This document shows positions 13,203 to 25,141 of a DNA stretch of 64,000 nucleotides, piece by piece; position 1 is the first letter of the stretch, and each line of letters begins with the position of its first letter. The stretch covers positions 6,848,986 to 6,912,985 of the forward strand of contig OY754964.1 in NCBI GenBank assembly GCA_963576475.1. Reading direction: 5' to 3'. This DNA comes from Molanna angustata (taxonomy: Eukaryota > Arthropoda > Insecta > Trichoptera > Molannidae). The translations under genes and the position numbers were made by a program. The notes under the pieces were generated by a model. The model made no database searches. It saw only the letters and a program-made list of their open reading frames with translations, and was not told the DNA's origin.

Positions 13203-15623
13203 CATCATGATGATTATGAATGCCTGTTTGCAAGTAATGGCTTTCTGTCAGCCATAAATCTACCTACTAGAATAACATCTTCTACGCGATCCTGCATAGA
13301 TCATATATATGCCAGGACCACACTTAAAATCACAGCAGCCGTGATAAACACAACAGTGACTGACCACTTCGCCACGATAGCTGCTTTTGTCAATAAAAAT
13401 AATGTCGAAAAATCTACTCCACAAAACTTAACCCCTCGCAAATTTACAGATTATAATTCGATAAAATCTGAGCTTGATACTTTATCTTGGACAAATATCC
13501 TCAACGAAAATGATGTCAACAATGCAATGAAAATGTTCATCGAACAAGTAAACACATGTGTCACCAAACACACCACGATTAGGACGCTGAACCATAAAAA
13601 CAAAAAACTTCGACCATGGATCAACAGTAATATTGTGAAAAGTCTGCATAAACGCGACAAACTTCATATGCAGGTCTCTAGATTTCCAAACAACCATAGA
13701 CTACTAACTTACTACAAAAAATATAGAAACATTTGCAGAATATTAGTGAAGCAGACTAAAGAAGAATATTACAGACGAAAAATTGCAGAAAACAAAGAAG
13801 ATCCTAAAGCATTGTGGAAAGCAGTGAAAGAAATTAACAATATAAGTGGGAATACAACTATAAAACTAAAACAAATTGAACATAATCACAAGAAGATTAC
13901 TGACAAAACAGAAATAGCTACGACACTAAACAATTATTTTGCGGACATAGGACAGACTTTAGCACATCAACTCTTGAACAAAATGAATACCGATGAACTA
14001 TCCCTAGCTAACAAATTCAATAACACTACTACTACACACAATACATTCACAATGACACCTTTTCAGACCAAAAACATAATTAACCAAATAGATAGACTGA
14101 GAAACGACTGCGCTACCGGACCTGACAAACTAGACACTAAACTAATCAAGCAAATAAAACAACAAATAGCTATCCCATTTACCCATATTTGTAATCTAAG
14201 CATTTCTAGTGGTGTCTTCCCCGATCATTTCAAATATGCCAATATTGTCCCAATATACAAATGCGGCGACAAACAGAGTCCATCGAATTATAGGCCAATC
14301 TCGCTCTTAAATGTTTTATCAAAGGTTCTTGAAAATCTTGTTAAATATCAACTAGTAGAATACTTGGACAAACACAAAATTCTCTCGAATAATCAATTTG
14401 GTTTTCGGAAAAATATGGGAGTACAAGACGCAATCTTGAAAGTCACGAAACACATTTCAAAAAACGTTGACCAAAACAAAAATTGCATTGCTGTGTTCCT
14501 TGATTTAAGTAAAGCATTTGATACGGTATCTCATAAAATCCTACTAAAGAAAATTGAGAATATTGGTATAAAAGATACGTCATATAACTGGTTTAAGACA
14601 TATATAACTGATCGCACTCACTCAATAAACATTGATTCTGAAATAAGCTCAAACAGACAATTATCGTACGGAGTACCTCAAGGTAGCACACTTGGGCCGA
14701 TTCTGTTCCTACTATACATTAACTCACTTTGCCAATTAAATATCGACGGGGACTTGACATGTTATGCAGATGACACAGTTATAATTTTTACATCTGACTC
14801 TTGGACAGGAGTATTTAATAGGGCCTCTGTCGGACTTGATAAAATTAAACAATGGCTAGACGTTAATCTACTGACACTAAATATTGAAAAAACAAAGTAC
14901 ATGACTTTTAGTATAGACCCTAGACGTCAACCTAAGCTCGACAGCAACTTGACTATACACGATTGTACTCGACGTCAAAGCTGCTCCTGCAAGACTCTCA
15001 ATAGGACAGCGGAAATTAAATACTTAGGTATTTACATTGACAATTTCTTTAGATGGACTGAACACATAAACGCAACTGCAAAAAAAATTAGAAAACTTAT
15101 ATATTTATTCATAAACATTCGTAATATAATGGACCAAAAAACTTTAAAAACTATATATTATGCTTTAGCACAATCCATTATCTCTCACGGAATGATTGGA
15201 TGGGGAGGTGCAGCTAAAACAAATATGGATCCTCTCTTCAAAGCTCAAAAAGCTCTCATTAAAGTAATTACAAAAAAACCTTTCCTTTTCCCAACCATTC
15301 AACTATTTAAAGACTTTAACGTACTAACTGTAACACAACTTTATGTAAAACAAATACTAATACACTTTCACAACGATAAAGAAAACCATATCACTGCTCA
15401 ACATTCTCACGATACAAGACACAGACTTCAACTAATAACTCCGAAGACGAATACTGCATACGGACATAGACATTATCAATACTTGGCTCCAAAAATACTA
15501 AATTTAGTTGCTAAAGACATAAAGGACATACAGATAATGAAGAAGACAAGACTAAAACTAACAATTCATACGTGGCTATATAATAAAGGGATTGACTATT
15601 GTCAGCAAATTGTCAATCCCTAA
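13203..15623 (+). CDS. Non-LTR retrotransposon pol, CR1/Jockey group, 5'-truncated
   Basis: The encoded polyprotein would nick target DNA and copy its own RNA into the genome. The frame is open from 13203. Its first ~45 residues are the end of the apurinic-type endonuclease (NGFLSAINLPTRITSSTRSC, then IDHIY and TDHF). The rest is reverse transcriptase. Counting from the GTG codon at 13341: NYRPISLL about residue 316, FLDLSKAFDTV about 386, GVPQGSTLGP about 444, catalytic YADDT at 475, then the thumb (KYLGIYIDN) and a C-terminal region to TAA at 15623. No stop or frameshift is seen in 800 codons, so the copy is young, but most of the endonuclease and any ORF1 are missing. CR1-like clades (Daphne and relatives) fit best by eye. 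Confidence 0.85.
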   Translation, partial: HHDDYECLFASNGFLSAINLPTRITSSTRSCIDHIYARTTLKITAAVINTTVTDHFATIAAFVNKNNVEKSTPQNLTPRKFTDYNSIKSELDTLSWTNILNENDVNNAMKMFIEQVNTCVTKHTTIRTLNHKNKKLRPWINSNIVKSLHKRDKLHMQVSRFPNNHRLLTYYKKYRNICRILVKQTKEEYYRRKIAENKEDPKALWKAVKEINNISGNTTIKLKQIEHNHKKITDKTEIATTLNNYFADIGQTLAHQLLNKMNTDELSLANKFNNTTTTHNTFTMTPFQTKNIINQIDRLRNDCATGPDKLDTKLIKQIKQQIAIPFTHICNLSISSGVFPDHFKYANIVPIYKCGDKQSPSNYRPISLLNVLSKVLENLVKYQLVEYLDKHKILSNNQFGFRKNMGVQDAILKVTKHISKNVDQNKNCIAVFLDLSKAFDTVSHKILLKKIENIGIKDTSYNWFKTYITDRTHSINIDSEISSNRQLSYGVPQGSTLGPILFLLYINSLCQLNIDGDLTCYADDTVIIFTSDSWTGVFNRASVGLDKIKQWLDVNLLTLNIEKTKYMTFSIDPRRQPKLDSNLTIHDCTRRQSCSCKTLNRTAEIKYLGIYIDNFFRWTEHINATAKKIRKLIYLFINIRNIMDQKTLKTIYYALAQSIISHGMIGWGGAAKTNMDPLFKAQKALIKVITKKPFLFPTIQLFKDFNVLTVTQLYVKQILIHFHNDKENHITAQHSHDTRHRLQLITPKTNTAYGHRHYQYLAPKILNLVAKDIKDIQIMKKTRLKLTIHTWLYNKGIDYCQQIVNP

Positions 15624-15775
15624 CAACATATCTCATATAGGACTAACATAGTGAAACATAGACTGCACAATATAACAACATTATGTAACTAATTATTATG
15701 TAACTAGTATACCACCTCGGAACAGGCCTGGCCTAGTGAGGTGGTACAAACCAACCCATATAAAAAAAAAAAAAA
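15624..15775 (+). mobile_element. 3' UTR of the CR1-like element, with terminal hairpin
   Basis: The untranslated end contains an inverted repeat at 15711-15745 (ACCACCTC ... GAGGTGGT) with GGCC pairs inside, and closes with a poly-A run near 15762-15775. The 3' hairpin is the usual place where reverse transcriptases of these elements recognise their template, an inference for this family. Confidence 0.7.
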
Positions 15776-15782
15776 TATTTTC

Positions 15783-16100
15783 ACGAAAATATATTGTATA
15801 TTGCTATATAATAAAGGGATTAACTATTGTCAGCAAATACTCAAACATTAACAACATATACAACAAATCTTACATAGTGAAACTTAGACTGCACACTGCA
15901 CAATATTACAGTTTATTTCGATTTAGTAATTAATATATGTAACTAGTCTACCACCTCGGAACAGGCCTGGCCTAGTGAGGTGGTATAAACCAACCCATGT
16001 ATTTGATCTGTAATAATTTTAATTTTTCTGATATTTTTTTTTGTACTTATATTGTAATTTTGTATTTTTGGTATCAATAATAAAAAAAAAAAAAATAAAT
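15783..16100 (+). mobile_element. Second 3' end of the same CR1-like family
   Basis: A diverged repeat of the preceding 3' end begins near the stop codon (ataaagggatt...ctattgtcagcaaat). It repeats the hairpin at 15950-15984 and runs to its own poly-A/TAAA tail near 16080-16100. It is a separate, strongly 5'-truncated copy placed head-to-tail next to the first. Confidence 0.75.
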
Positions 16101-16569
16101 AAAATATATTTCTGTATCATCCTGCAACCGAGGTAAACATAATATATCATTAAATAAGAGAAAAAAAGAGGTTGTCACAGAAAAAATCATAGAAAATTTT
16201 TATATTGAAATAGATTTTTTTTGGTTAAAGTTAGAAAATAAATTACATAATAGGTATCAAAAAAAATGTGATACCTATAAAAAAAATATGATAAAAAAAT
16301 GTGATATCGAGTTATTCCTATCGTTAGAAACACGCCGAAGAAATTAATTTAGTCGATATTTACATAGTTGATACTTGCTTTAACGAAAATATTGTCAAAA
16401 AATACTCTCAAACACGACTACCTAATAATATACATCTGGCAATTTAAACGCATCTGGCTCAAGCGAGTCATCATAATTAAACAATAAACCTAACCACGAT
16501 TAAAATTATTATATTAAATATAATATATACCTAATACCCAAGAACAAAATAACAAAAATCTCAAAGTTT
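16101..16569. other. No recognised gene
   Basis: AT-rich sequence with nothing supported. Confidence 0.4.
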
Positions 16570-16835
16570 CATAAATGAAGGTTTTACGTGCTATCACAGG
16601 GAAGACGCTAAGAGATTAGGCGGACCTGTGAGACAGAGGACATCATACGATGGAGCAGAGTCAGAAAAGGGACCACATAATTAGGATGTAGCGGTCCCGA
16701 ATCCCATGTATATACCACCTGGACAACAAAAGATGGAGAGACAGCTAGACGTCGGCCTCCCAGGAGTAACTTTCGGAGAAAAAACAGTTCCACGATCTGC
16801 ATAAAGAGTAGATATTATAGAATAGGTACATTCGT
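16570..16835 (+). pseudogene. Retrotransposon C-terminal fragment, RTE-like
   Basis: The stretch parallels 20640-20760 and 21120-21310. Shared strings are catcatacgatg, gcagagtcag/agtagagtca, ccaggagtaactttc and gtacattttgcta. In the better copy the frame reads RPPKRWEGQLD, a basic tail typical of retrotransposon C-termini. Here several stops interrupt it. Confidence 0.5.
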
Positions 16836-17042
16836 TGCAAGTACATTTTGCTATCGTGCAATTTACATTAGGACGAGGTCAGTATGCTACCAGAAGATTG
16901 ACCAATAATACAAATACAAGAGATACTTTATTAGGGAAGAACGTTCGAGAAACGCCATGGACATTGACCCGGCATGTACTCAGTTAACTACCTCCCTGAC
17001 GGTATAAAAAGACAGGCAGCGTTCGATATATCTTCTTCTTTT

Positions 17043-18019
<977 letters not shown>

Positions 18020-18132
18020 TTATTTTTATCCATTTTTTATGTTGTATTCGACTTTTGACCATTAGCTTGTTTCTATTATTTGTTAACACGTGAAAACCTT
18101 TAACTGGTGTATGTTTTAATTATTGTTTTCCT

Positions 18133-19059
18133 TTGTATTTTATCATTTGTATGTACTATGACCTAATTGAAATGCTGAAGGAGTGCAATCTGGATACAAA
18201 AGATCTGAACTTCATCCAAAACCTATATTGGCACCAAACAGCTGAGATCAGACGTGGAAATGTGACATCAGATGATATACCCATACAGCGAGGAGTACGG
18301 CAGGGTTGTATCTTGTCTCCTCTACTTTTCAACTTATACTCTGATTATGTATTTAAAAGAGCTCTCAACAACACTGAGAGGGGTATAAAAGTCAACGGCG
18401 TAGTAATTAATAATATCAGGTACGCCGATGATACTGTACTACTGGCGGATTCTATTTCTGATCTCCAGGAACTGTTAAACAATGTCAATATATTTGGTGA
18501 ACATTTGGGCTTATCTATAAATGTAGCCAAAACAAAGTGGATGACATTTGGTCGATGTGAATATCCTGGTTCTTCCTTGCAATTAATGGGCAAGGTTATA
18601 GATAAGGTGGATAAATTTAAGTACCTTGGCAGTATTCTTTCGGAGTCCCTTGACCCAGACCTGGAGATCAAGTGCAGAATTGAGATAGCAAGAGCTGTCT
18701 TTAATAAAATGAGATCTTTCTTCTGTAACGAAAAGCTCAATATGGACCTGAGACAGCGGATGATGAGATGTTATGTGTGGTCTATGTTGCTATATGGCTG
18801 TGAGACTTGGATATTGAAGGTTAACACCATGAACAGGCTGGAAGCTTTTGAGATGTGGTTGCATCGCAGAATGCTCAAAATCCCTTGGACAGATCTGGTT
18901 ACGAACTCAGAAGTCTTAAGTCGAGCCAGAACAACCAGGAAACTCTTGTCCACAGTAAAGGCCCGCAAGATCACATATCTGGGTCACATAATGTGGGGGG
19001 AGAAGTACATTTCGAAATTGCCCTATTTTTTATTGTTCTTTAATGAATGTGGAAAGTAA
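18133..19059 (+). pseudogene. RTE-clade reverse transcriptase, truncated at both ends
   Basis: A continuous 308-codon frame covers the palm-to-thumb part of an RTE-type reverse transcriptase. It contains GVRQGCILSPLLFNLY (about residue 54), catalytic YADDT (about 97), GLSINVAKTKWMTF, a KYLGSILS block, CETW at 223 and a KARKITYLGHIMW block near 280. The endonuclease and fingers are missing upstream, where similarity starts about residue 10. After GEKY (about 19010) the sequence leaves the family, so the last ~35 residues are read-through. It cannot transpose alone. The related dead tail at 9328-9645 shows the missing C-terminus. Confidence 0.8.
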
Positions 19060-19560
19060 ATTGATGTTAATTAATATCTTCAATATATAGCGACAGACAA
19101 CATAAATGCCCCTATAGGCTAAAAAATAGTTAAAAAATGCGGAAAAAATATTTCTTCTAACTAACCTATATTTTCATCTCACAAACAGTGAAACTTGTAT
19201 CTGATATTATATTTTACCTATGCCGTAATTGAACCCAGCACGGCATCATAAACTTCAAACGACTTAACACTATGTCACAGCCATCTTCATAAGTATGTAG
19301 AATGTGTTTAGTTTATTCATAATGTGTGTTTTTCATAGCCGTGAATTTATTTGTTGCTTTGCAAAACATTATTTCACTCCTCTAAAACGTACTTGCAAAA
19401 TAAATAATAAACTTGTAATATGAAGGGTACCTAGTCTCAGAGGCTTACGTTATTACATCTCAACAATTTTCTCACAACAACACACTTGTGTGAATTATTA
19501 CCCTGAGAATTATAACTGTTTATAGCTGTTTTTGTTCATATCATCAAATTTAGATGTCAT
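19060..19560. other. No recognised gene
   Basis: AT-rich; nothing supported. Confidence 0.4.
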
Positions 19561-19564
19561 CTCT

Positions 19565-19820
19565 CTACTGCTGGATGTTGGCCTCCTTCAACCCTTTCCA
19601 CTCTTCTCTTTCCTGAGCGTTTCTGTACCACTTCTTTCCCGTGACTGTCACTATATCGTCAGCCAATTATATCTAGGGTCGACCTACTCCTCTTTTGTCT
19701 TCCAAGGTCTCCATTTTAGAATTCGTTGTGGCCGTAGTATGTCAACTTTCTGTGTTGTCACGAGAACTGCCCCTTGCCACTTGAGACTGGCAATATGGTC
19801 TGTAATGTCATGCAAGAAGT
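19565..19820 (-). pseudogene. Retrotransposon pol C-terminus, RTE-like
   Basis: Minus-strand reading gives ITDHIASLKWQGAVLVTT, LRPQRILKWRPW and then, after a frameshift, LADDIVTVTGKKWYRNAQER followed by EEWKGLKEANIQQ and a stop at 19565-19567. The order of a WKW-type block, an R-ILEWRP-type block and a DDI-VTG-W-R-AQ-R-EW-LKEA end is the standard extreme C-terminus of insect RTE-like pol proteins. The frame is broken and everything upstream is absent. Confidence 0.65.
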
Positions 19821-19845
19821 TTGGTCATCATCAACATCATAGGTG

Positions 19846-20077
19846 CTAAATTCCATTGCAAGCCTTGGCCTCCTCCAGAATTTTTCGCCATTTAGACCGG
19901 TCCATCGCCTGCGGTCTCCAGTTTGCAACGCCAATCCTCTTTAAATCCTCCTGTATGCCGTCCATCCACCACAGCTTGGGTCTCCCCACACCTTGTCTCT
20001 CCTCCGATCGTGTGTCGAGAATCTTCTTTGGGGTTCGGCCTTCCTCCATTCGCTGAACGTGTTTTAACCATTGAAGT
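19846..20077 (-). pseudogene. Second retrotransposon pol C-terminus, different family
   Basis: Read on the minus strand from 20077 the frame gives RLQWLKHVQRMEEGRTPKKI, then GVGRPKLWWMDGIQEDLKRI, WRPQAMDRSKWRKILEEAKA and a stop. It is open for about 77 codons. The RLRWLGHV-RM and GRPK-RW-DGI--DL elements mark an RTE-like C-terminus. Its sequence differs from the neighbour at 19565-19820, so two elements landed next to each other in the same orientation. Confidence 0.7.
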
Positions 20078-20097
20078 CGATATATTTTGATTTATTT

Positions 20098-20290
20098 AAT
20101 TATTTTATATTACTTCTCGGGCAATTCACAGGCACAATGTTAAATATTAATTTTATCACGCACCCCATAACAAGTTGCCACATTCTGGAGATTTACGGTA
20201 TTAATCGTCTCACAGATCCAGACTGAAAACACAATTAAAAACTCACAATTAAAAGGTCCAGACTGAAAACACAATTAAAAACCCAAAGAT
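20098..20290 (-). repeat. SINE family A, headless copy
   Basis: The body matches other family A SINEs (cttctcgggcaa, acaagttgccacattctgga, cagatccagactgaaaac) but the tRNA-like head is replaced by a partial duplication of the agactgaaaacacaattaaa segment near 20250-20285. Confidence 0.7.
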
Positions 20291-20579
20291 TTTCTCAACA
20301 CTTTCCGTTCAAAGACCAATAGCGCATTTTCATCCTTCCTATTAAGTACCCAGCATTCAGCACTACATATAAGTACTGGTCCCAGCTATTTTTTTTACAA
20401 TAACATATTAGTATTTCATGTGAACAATCGGGACTTGAGGTGTCGGTGAATGCCACAACTATTACATCTTTTAATCTCGACACTTCGAAAGATTTGGCAC
20501 GGCATCTAATTTCATCATTCCGTATCTTGTTCCTAACTTTTTCTCCGGCATCTGTATTTCCATAGACCTTTGTAAGCAT
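20277..20579 (-). pseudogene. Reverse transcriptase fragment, RTE-like
   Basis: Near 20277-20385 the minus strand reads CSAECWVLNRKDENALLVFE followed by RKVLRKSLG. This resembles the SECW-L--KDE--LL-FERKVLR block after the thumb of RTE-like reverse transcriptases. A separate 94-codon frame (20295-20579) includes VRNKIRNDEIRCR, which is compatible with the same protein group but in an unexpected order, so the region may hold two fragments. Confidence 0.5.
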
Positions 20580-20639
20580 ATTAGTTTATGTATGTTGGCA
20601 ACAGTCAGATGTCATAGTTTTATGAAATTGGAACGATGA

Positions 20640-20765
20640 TATTTGGCGGACCTGTATACCTGGTCAGTGGTCATACAACTGCCCATCATATGGATCTGCA
20701 CATCATACGATGAAGTAGAGTCAAAAATAGAGTCAGAAGTACATTTTGCTAGGACCATATTAACA
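20640..20765 (+). mobile_element. Fragment shared with 16570-16835
   Basis: Matches the repeat at 16570-16835 by ggcggacctgt, catcatacgatg, agagtcagaa and gtacattttgcta. The continuation is interrupted by the element at 20770-21120 and may resume at 21120. Confidence 0.5.
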
Positions 20766-20769
20766 ACAA

Positions 20770-21120
20770 CACAGCAAAATAATAAAAGCATTAGAAATGC
20801 AAATGAATTTAAAAAAAACTAACAAAAATATGGGTTTATGAAATAGATGAAAAAATTCTGAAGGAAATAAAAATTCAAACAAATAAAATTTTTAACGAAC
20901 TAATAACAAAAATGAACTAATAACAGTTAATGAAGAAAAAGGAAGACGCATATGTATGAATTCGTGTGTATGTATATGTACTTTAATTATATGTAAATAT
21001 ATGAATAAATAAACAAAATAATAGACAATAACATTAAACTAGCTCACCTTAGCACAGGCTGTGCTTAGTGAGGGGGATAGCAAACAAATAACAAACAATA
21101 AAGAGATACGTAGCTATAAA
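20770..21120 (+). mobile_element. Diverged CR1-like 3' end with conserved hairpin
   Basis: A short lysine/isoleucine-rich frame ending near 20918 precedes an untranslated end. This contains the inverted repeat 21043-21073 (CTCA..GCACAG / CTGTGC..TGAG). Aligned by eye with the hairpins at 15711-15745 and 15950-15984, the ACAGGC, TAGTGAGG and GG-TA positions are kept. That suggests a related retrotransposon 3' end. Confidence 0.5.
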
Positions 21121-21312
21121 AAATAACAGGATGGACCGATCCTGAACCCTTTATATTGAGGCCAGTAATAAACCACTAGGATGTCGCTTTCCCGTAAGAC
21201 CGCCAAAAAGATGGGAAGGACAGCTGGACGTCTATCGTCCAGGAGTAACTTTCAGAGGAAGAACAGATCCACGTTCTTCACAGAGAAGAAAAAGAAGTTC
21301 TATAAAATGATA
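21120..21312 (+). pseudogene. Retrotransposon C-terminal tail, RTE-like
   Basis: One frame reads RFPVRPPKRWEGQLDVYRPG, then a serine/arginine-rich end and a stop, followed by an AGAAGAAAAAGAAG tail. RPP-KRW is a frequent signature of retrotransposon C-termini. The parallel copy is at 16570-16835. Too little survives to name a clade. Confidence 0.5.
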
Positions 21313-21379
21313 ATGACGAAATGTGTTTTGTCCCGAGAATGGGTTGAGACGTTTCGAAATCCTTTAATAATAATAATAA

Positions 21380-21620
21380 TTCATACTATCGCGACATATC
21401 CCACAGTGTGAGTTAACCAGCGACATGTGTGCAGATGTGGATTACCTGTAAAAGGAACCACGACATACACATGCCTGTATCTCCACTCACCAGTCTCGTC
21501 TCATCAAAAAAGACACTACATTCAGAATGGGTGGTGAACTTCATTGCTGAGCTACGAGTATGTGAGATGTTATTGTTGCCTGTTGTATTTTCGATGAATA
21601 TAAAATCTAATGCTACACTA
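21380..21620 (+). repeat. Interspersed repeat family N, copy 2
   Basis: Matches 5643-5912, including caccagtctcgtctca and cagaatgggtggtgaact. It is less similar in the first 60 bases. Confidence 0.6.
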
Positions 21621-22039
21621 TTCTTAGGAACTGGCTCACAGCTAAAGATAGATTTTGTATGGGACTGAAAAAATAAGAGTTTGATTCTGGGTATGTTGTT
21701 ACGTGGTAGTTCATATATTATGAAAAAAAAAAAGGAAAATTGGTTTATTTTCATAAAAAGGCGTTGAAGATAACACTATGGAATAACTTCACAAAAATTT
21801 ATCTTTCGCAGATGCGTCGAAATTTTTATTTGAGGGAAAATTTTGTTACATCAAAATAAAGAAGCAACCTATAGTATTCAAAAATATTTTTTTATCTGGT
21901 AACCCTTTTCATAAAACAACGTCTATTTTATATCTGTTTATTTTCTTTTGGAACTACTGAATTTATTTTATAAAAATATATTCACATAAGTGGGTTTTTG
22001 ATATCTGGAGATGTCCGAAGTTAGAATGTTAGAAGAGTG
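21621..22039. other. No recognised gene
   Basis: AT-rich DNA without supported features. Confidence 0.4.
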
Positions 22040-22130
22040 TGCATTAGACGATGCATGGAGGTGAATGAAGCGAGAAATGTATGTCAAAAGAGAGGTGTCT
22101 GGCGTTCGGTTCTCTCTGCCAAAGACATTG
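22040..22130 (+). repeat. Family L short repeat
   Basis: Shares gacgatgcatg-aggtgaa and cggttctctctgcc-type strings with 40490-40580 and the reverse of 4185-4242. Confidence 0.5.
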
Positions 22131-22494
22131 TCGACGAAGGACTAGTAGTTAATAGTTAATACTTTGTGCGCTTGCGCAACGTTGATCAATCCGCTTTATT
22201 GGGTTCGTTTATATCCTCATAATCACTTTACGGAAGTGTAAAAAGTGATCAGGAAAATAATTCAATGACAAGTGTGTTTTGTAGGCACATAATTTTCTGT
22301 TTTTTCTTGTTCAAAACGTAACAATAATATGTATTAAGTGCCTCTATATCCAATATTTATTTTTTAAAAAAGGTACTTCGGCAGATATCCAGCTTACAAT
22401 TTTCATAAGAAGAAAATAATTTTGGTTATTATTATGAGTGTTGGACGTCCAATTATGGATGTACACAAAATTACATGAGCTCAAATTCAATCAC

Positions 22495-22665
22495 ACACGT
22501 ACATAAGTTACATAAGTAAAAGTTACATGAATAAGAGAAAATTAGGTTACAAAAGTTAAGTAAAAAAGAAGAAACAAAAATAGTTACATAAGTTATACAA
22601 GTTACATAAGTTATAGAAGTTACATAAGTCATAGAAGTGACACAAGTTACATGAGTCGAAGTAAA
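22495..22665 (+). repeat. Degenerate ~10-bp tandem repeat
   Basis: Many copies of a ttacataagt-like decamer with loose spacing. Confidence 0.65.
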
Positions 22666-23589
22666 AGAAAAAAACCGATAACAATCAAATAGCGTATTTT
22701 TATATTTATTTGAAAATATATTTTAAAATATATCTTTATCCCTTCTTGAAATAAATACCAATATAACTCCTATAATATCCACGATTGTCTCTACGTAAGA
22801 AATCAAATACAATGAAAAGTGAAAAGACAAAATAGTCGTTTGAATAAGAATTTTTAAAAATATAGAAATTAAAAGTGTTTTATTATTTTTTTAAAGCGCT
22901 TATAATATTAATATATTTTTTCAACCAGTAGGTTACCCAATATGATCTATTTTTTGCATTAAAGGTTGTGTATCAATATCTAGGTAACTTTACAGAAGAA
23001 AATATATTCGTGTGAACTCAAGGTCCATTATGATTTTCTTGGAATCATAACGGTAAAAAACCTGATGAAAGTTCCCTCGAAAACTAGTCGAATATCTCAA
23101 GCAAACCACAATAAACCCCAGTCGATATCGGTCTAGTTGCTTGAGCTCTCAGTTATTTCTAATAGCCAGTTGTCATATATATGTGCAAATGTTATTTTGT
23201 ATCTATAAATATTTTCTAAACAACTTATATACGTAGATAGTATCGTAGGTTTCGGTTATCGGAATAGATTAAATATTTTATTTCCAGGGACTAAATTCGA
23301 TCAATTTTTGATGGCTATTTTTTGGAAATTATGTAAATCTTGATACTAGACCAGATGATAGCTTAATGATGACAGCCACTGGAACAAATCATTTTTCTAT
23401 GTTAAGTAAAGCAATTGACAATCATTATTGCAAGATAATTTAGATTTTTGTTACTTATTAAATCAGAATGATATTATGTAGTTTTCGTATTTAAATCATA
23501 CAAGTTATTAGCTTCGATTAAAATTATTTATTTCCAATCTCTAGGGTAGTTGATACATAGTTATGATATACTAAACCAATACATTATTA
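22666..23589. other. No recognised gene
   Basis: AT-rich with no frame or repeat recognised. Confidence 0.4.
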
Positions 23590-24333
23590 CTAGTTGCATG
23601 TAACACATGAGATCCAACTGTCGATAGCGATAGTATGTATAGTTGAAGAATAAAAATCAAACTATAAACCCATAAATCCAAATTATTGAAAATTTTAACA
23701 CATGTTGGTATGTATGTCAAGATAGGACAGTATGGAGGTCAGTCCTCTTTTCCTTCCCGGAATATGAAAACAGCATGATGGTTCTGTATGTATGTTTGGA
23801 TATTAAAATCCTATCAAACTATTAAGTCTTCTTACATATTTGAGTATAGGCGACTGCCATATAAATTGTATGAAGCGATGTCGTAACTAAATTCAATTAT
23901 TATAAAAATTGTTAAAAAAAATTTGAGATGTACAAACACAATGTTAATATTTTTTATAGAAAATTAAATTATCTAGTTGGGGTGTTTCGGCTTTTTTCGA
24001 TATTTTTAAAAAGTTTGGAAATATAGGCAGTTAAACTCATAAATTTATCATAAAAAAAATACTTTTCTTAATAAAAAATGTTTGAGAAACCCTGGAATTT
24101 TTTTGGAAAAACTAATTTGAGATTTTGTATTTGTCTATGTTTGTACTAATTTTCAGCGTTCTAGCTTTTATGGTTTCTGAGATATATGGAAAAATAAAAT
24201 AAAAATTCAAAAGTTGATAATACCTGACTGAAACAAATATTCAAAATTCCGAGTATAAAAGTTTTGTAGGCCTGTAACTGTTTATATATTATGAAATTTA
24301 AGGCTCTGTAAATTGAGCGGATCAATAGTTATA

Positions 24334-24413
<80 letters not shown>

Positions 24414-24630
24414 ACACACACACAGACACACACACAGACACACACACAGACACACGAAATGTTCTACTCCAAATTCTGAGTAAATCCGTGTATGGAACAT
24501 ATATGCTGCGAAGCCTCTAAGTTGGTGTTTTTTGACTTCAAAGTTGGAAAAGCCGTGAAAAAAGTAGACCTCTGCATACAATTCTCGCGTATCCTGGCTT
24601 GAAACATTGTCGATATGTTAAGAGAACAAT
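23590..24630 (-). mobile_element. Interspersed repeat family C, full copy (inverted)
   Basis: Reverse-orientation counterpart of 7185-8222 along its entire length, including the terminal ctagttgcatgtaacaca block (here at the left end). A (CA)n array with CAGA interruptions spans 24340-24456, longer than in the other copy. The open frame 24282-24581 crosses the array and is not a gene. Confidence 0.75.
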
Positions 24631-25000
24631 TACTAGAACTCTACTAGACCAATGTGAACTTGGCCAAATATATTTTTTATCTCACATCCTTCTTCTTCCC
24701 GTTGGTCATCTGAAATATATTTCCACCGATAGGATGGATAGTCAAGATGAAACTGACACGAATCTTTCTCCGGGCATTTCACCAGAACACCCATTAATCA
24801 TTTTAAGCTTTTTCGTTCAATGCAGAGAACAAAGGAGTATCAAGTATTCACCATGAAATCATAAAAATCCTTTTGTTGACTATCCAATATTTAACATAAT
24901 TTGTAACATTTATTTTTGAACAAATATATTTATTCACTCTCCCATATTTGAATATTAGAGATTTAAATGATCGTAAATATATATGTTGAATTCGTGAGTC

Positions 25001-25141
25001 GAAGCCATTGTTATTTTCACTAACGAAATCAATGCAAAAATATCACTACCTAAAGCAGACAAAGGAAATTCGGTAGTCATTTCAAACAAAGCCGATTACA
25101 AAGATAAGATTTTGGAGTTTATCAACTCAATTAAGATCTAA
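25001..25141 (+). pseudogene. Penelope-like element ORF fragment
   Basis: One frame reads EAIVIFTNEINAKISLPKAD and continues KGNSVVISNKADYKDKILEF up to a stop at 25139-25141. The KADKGN-VV---DY--K block is a hallmark near the start of the reverse-transcriptase region of Penelope-like retroelements. Only about 46 codons survive. The catalytic core and the GIY-YIG endonuclease are missing. It shows that such elements have been in this genome. Confidence 0.6.

Noticed and set aside
18345..18974. Minus-strand frames of 131 and 67 codons
   Set aside because: Antisense to the RTE reverse transcriptase.
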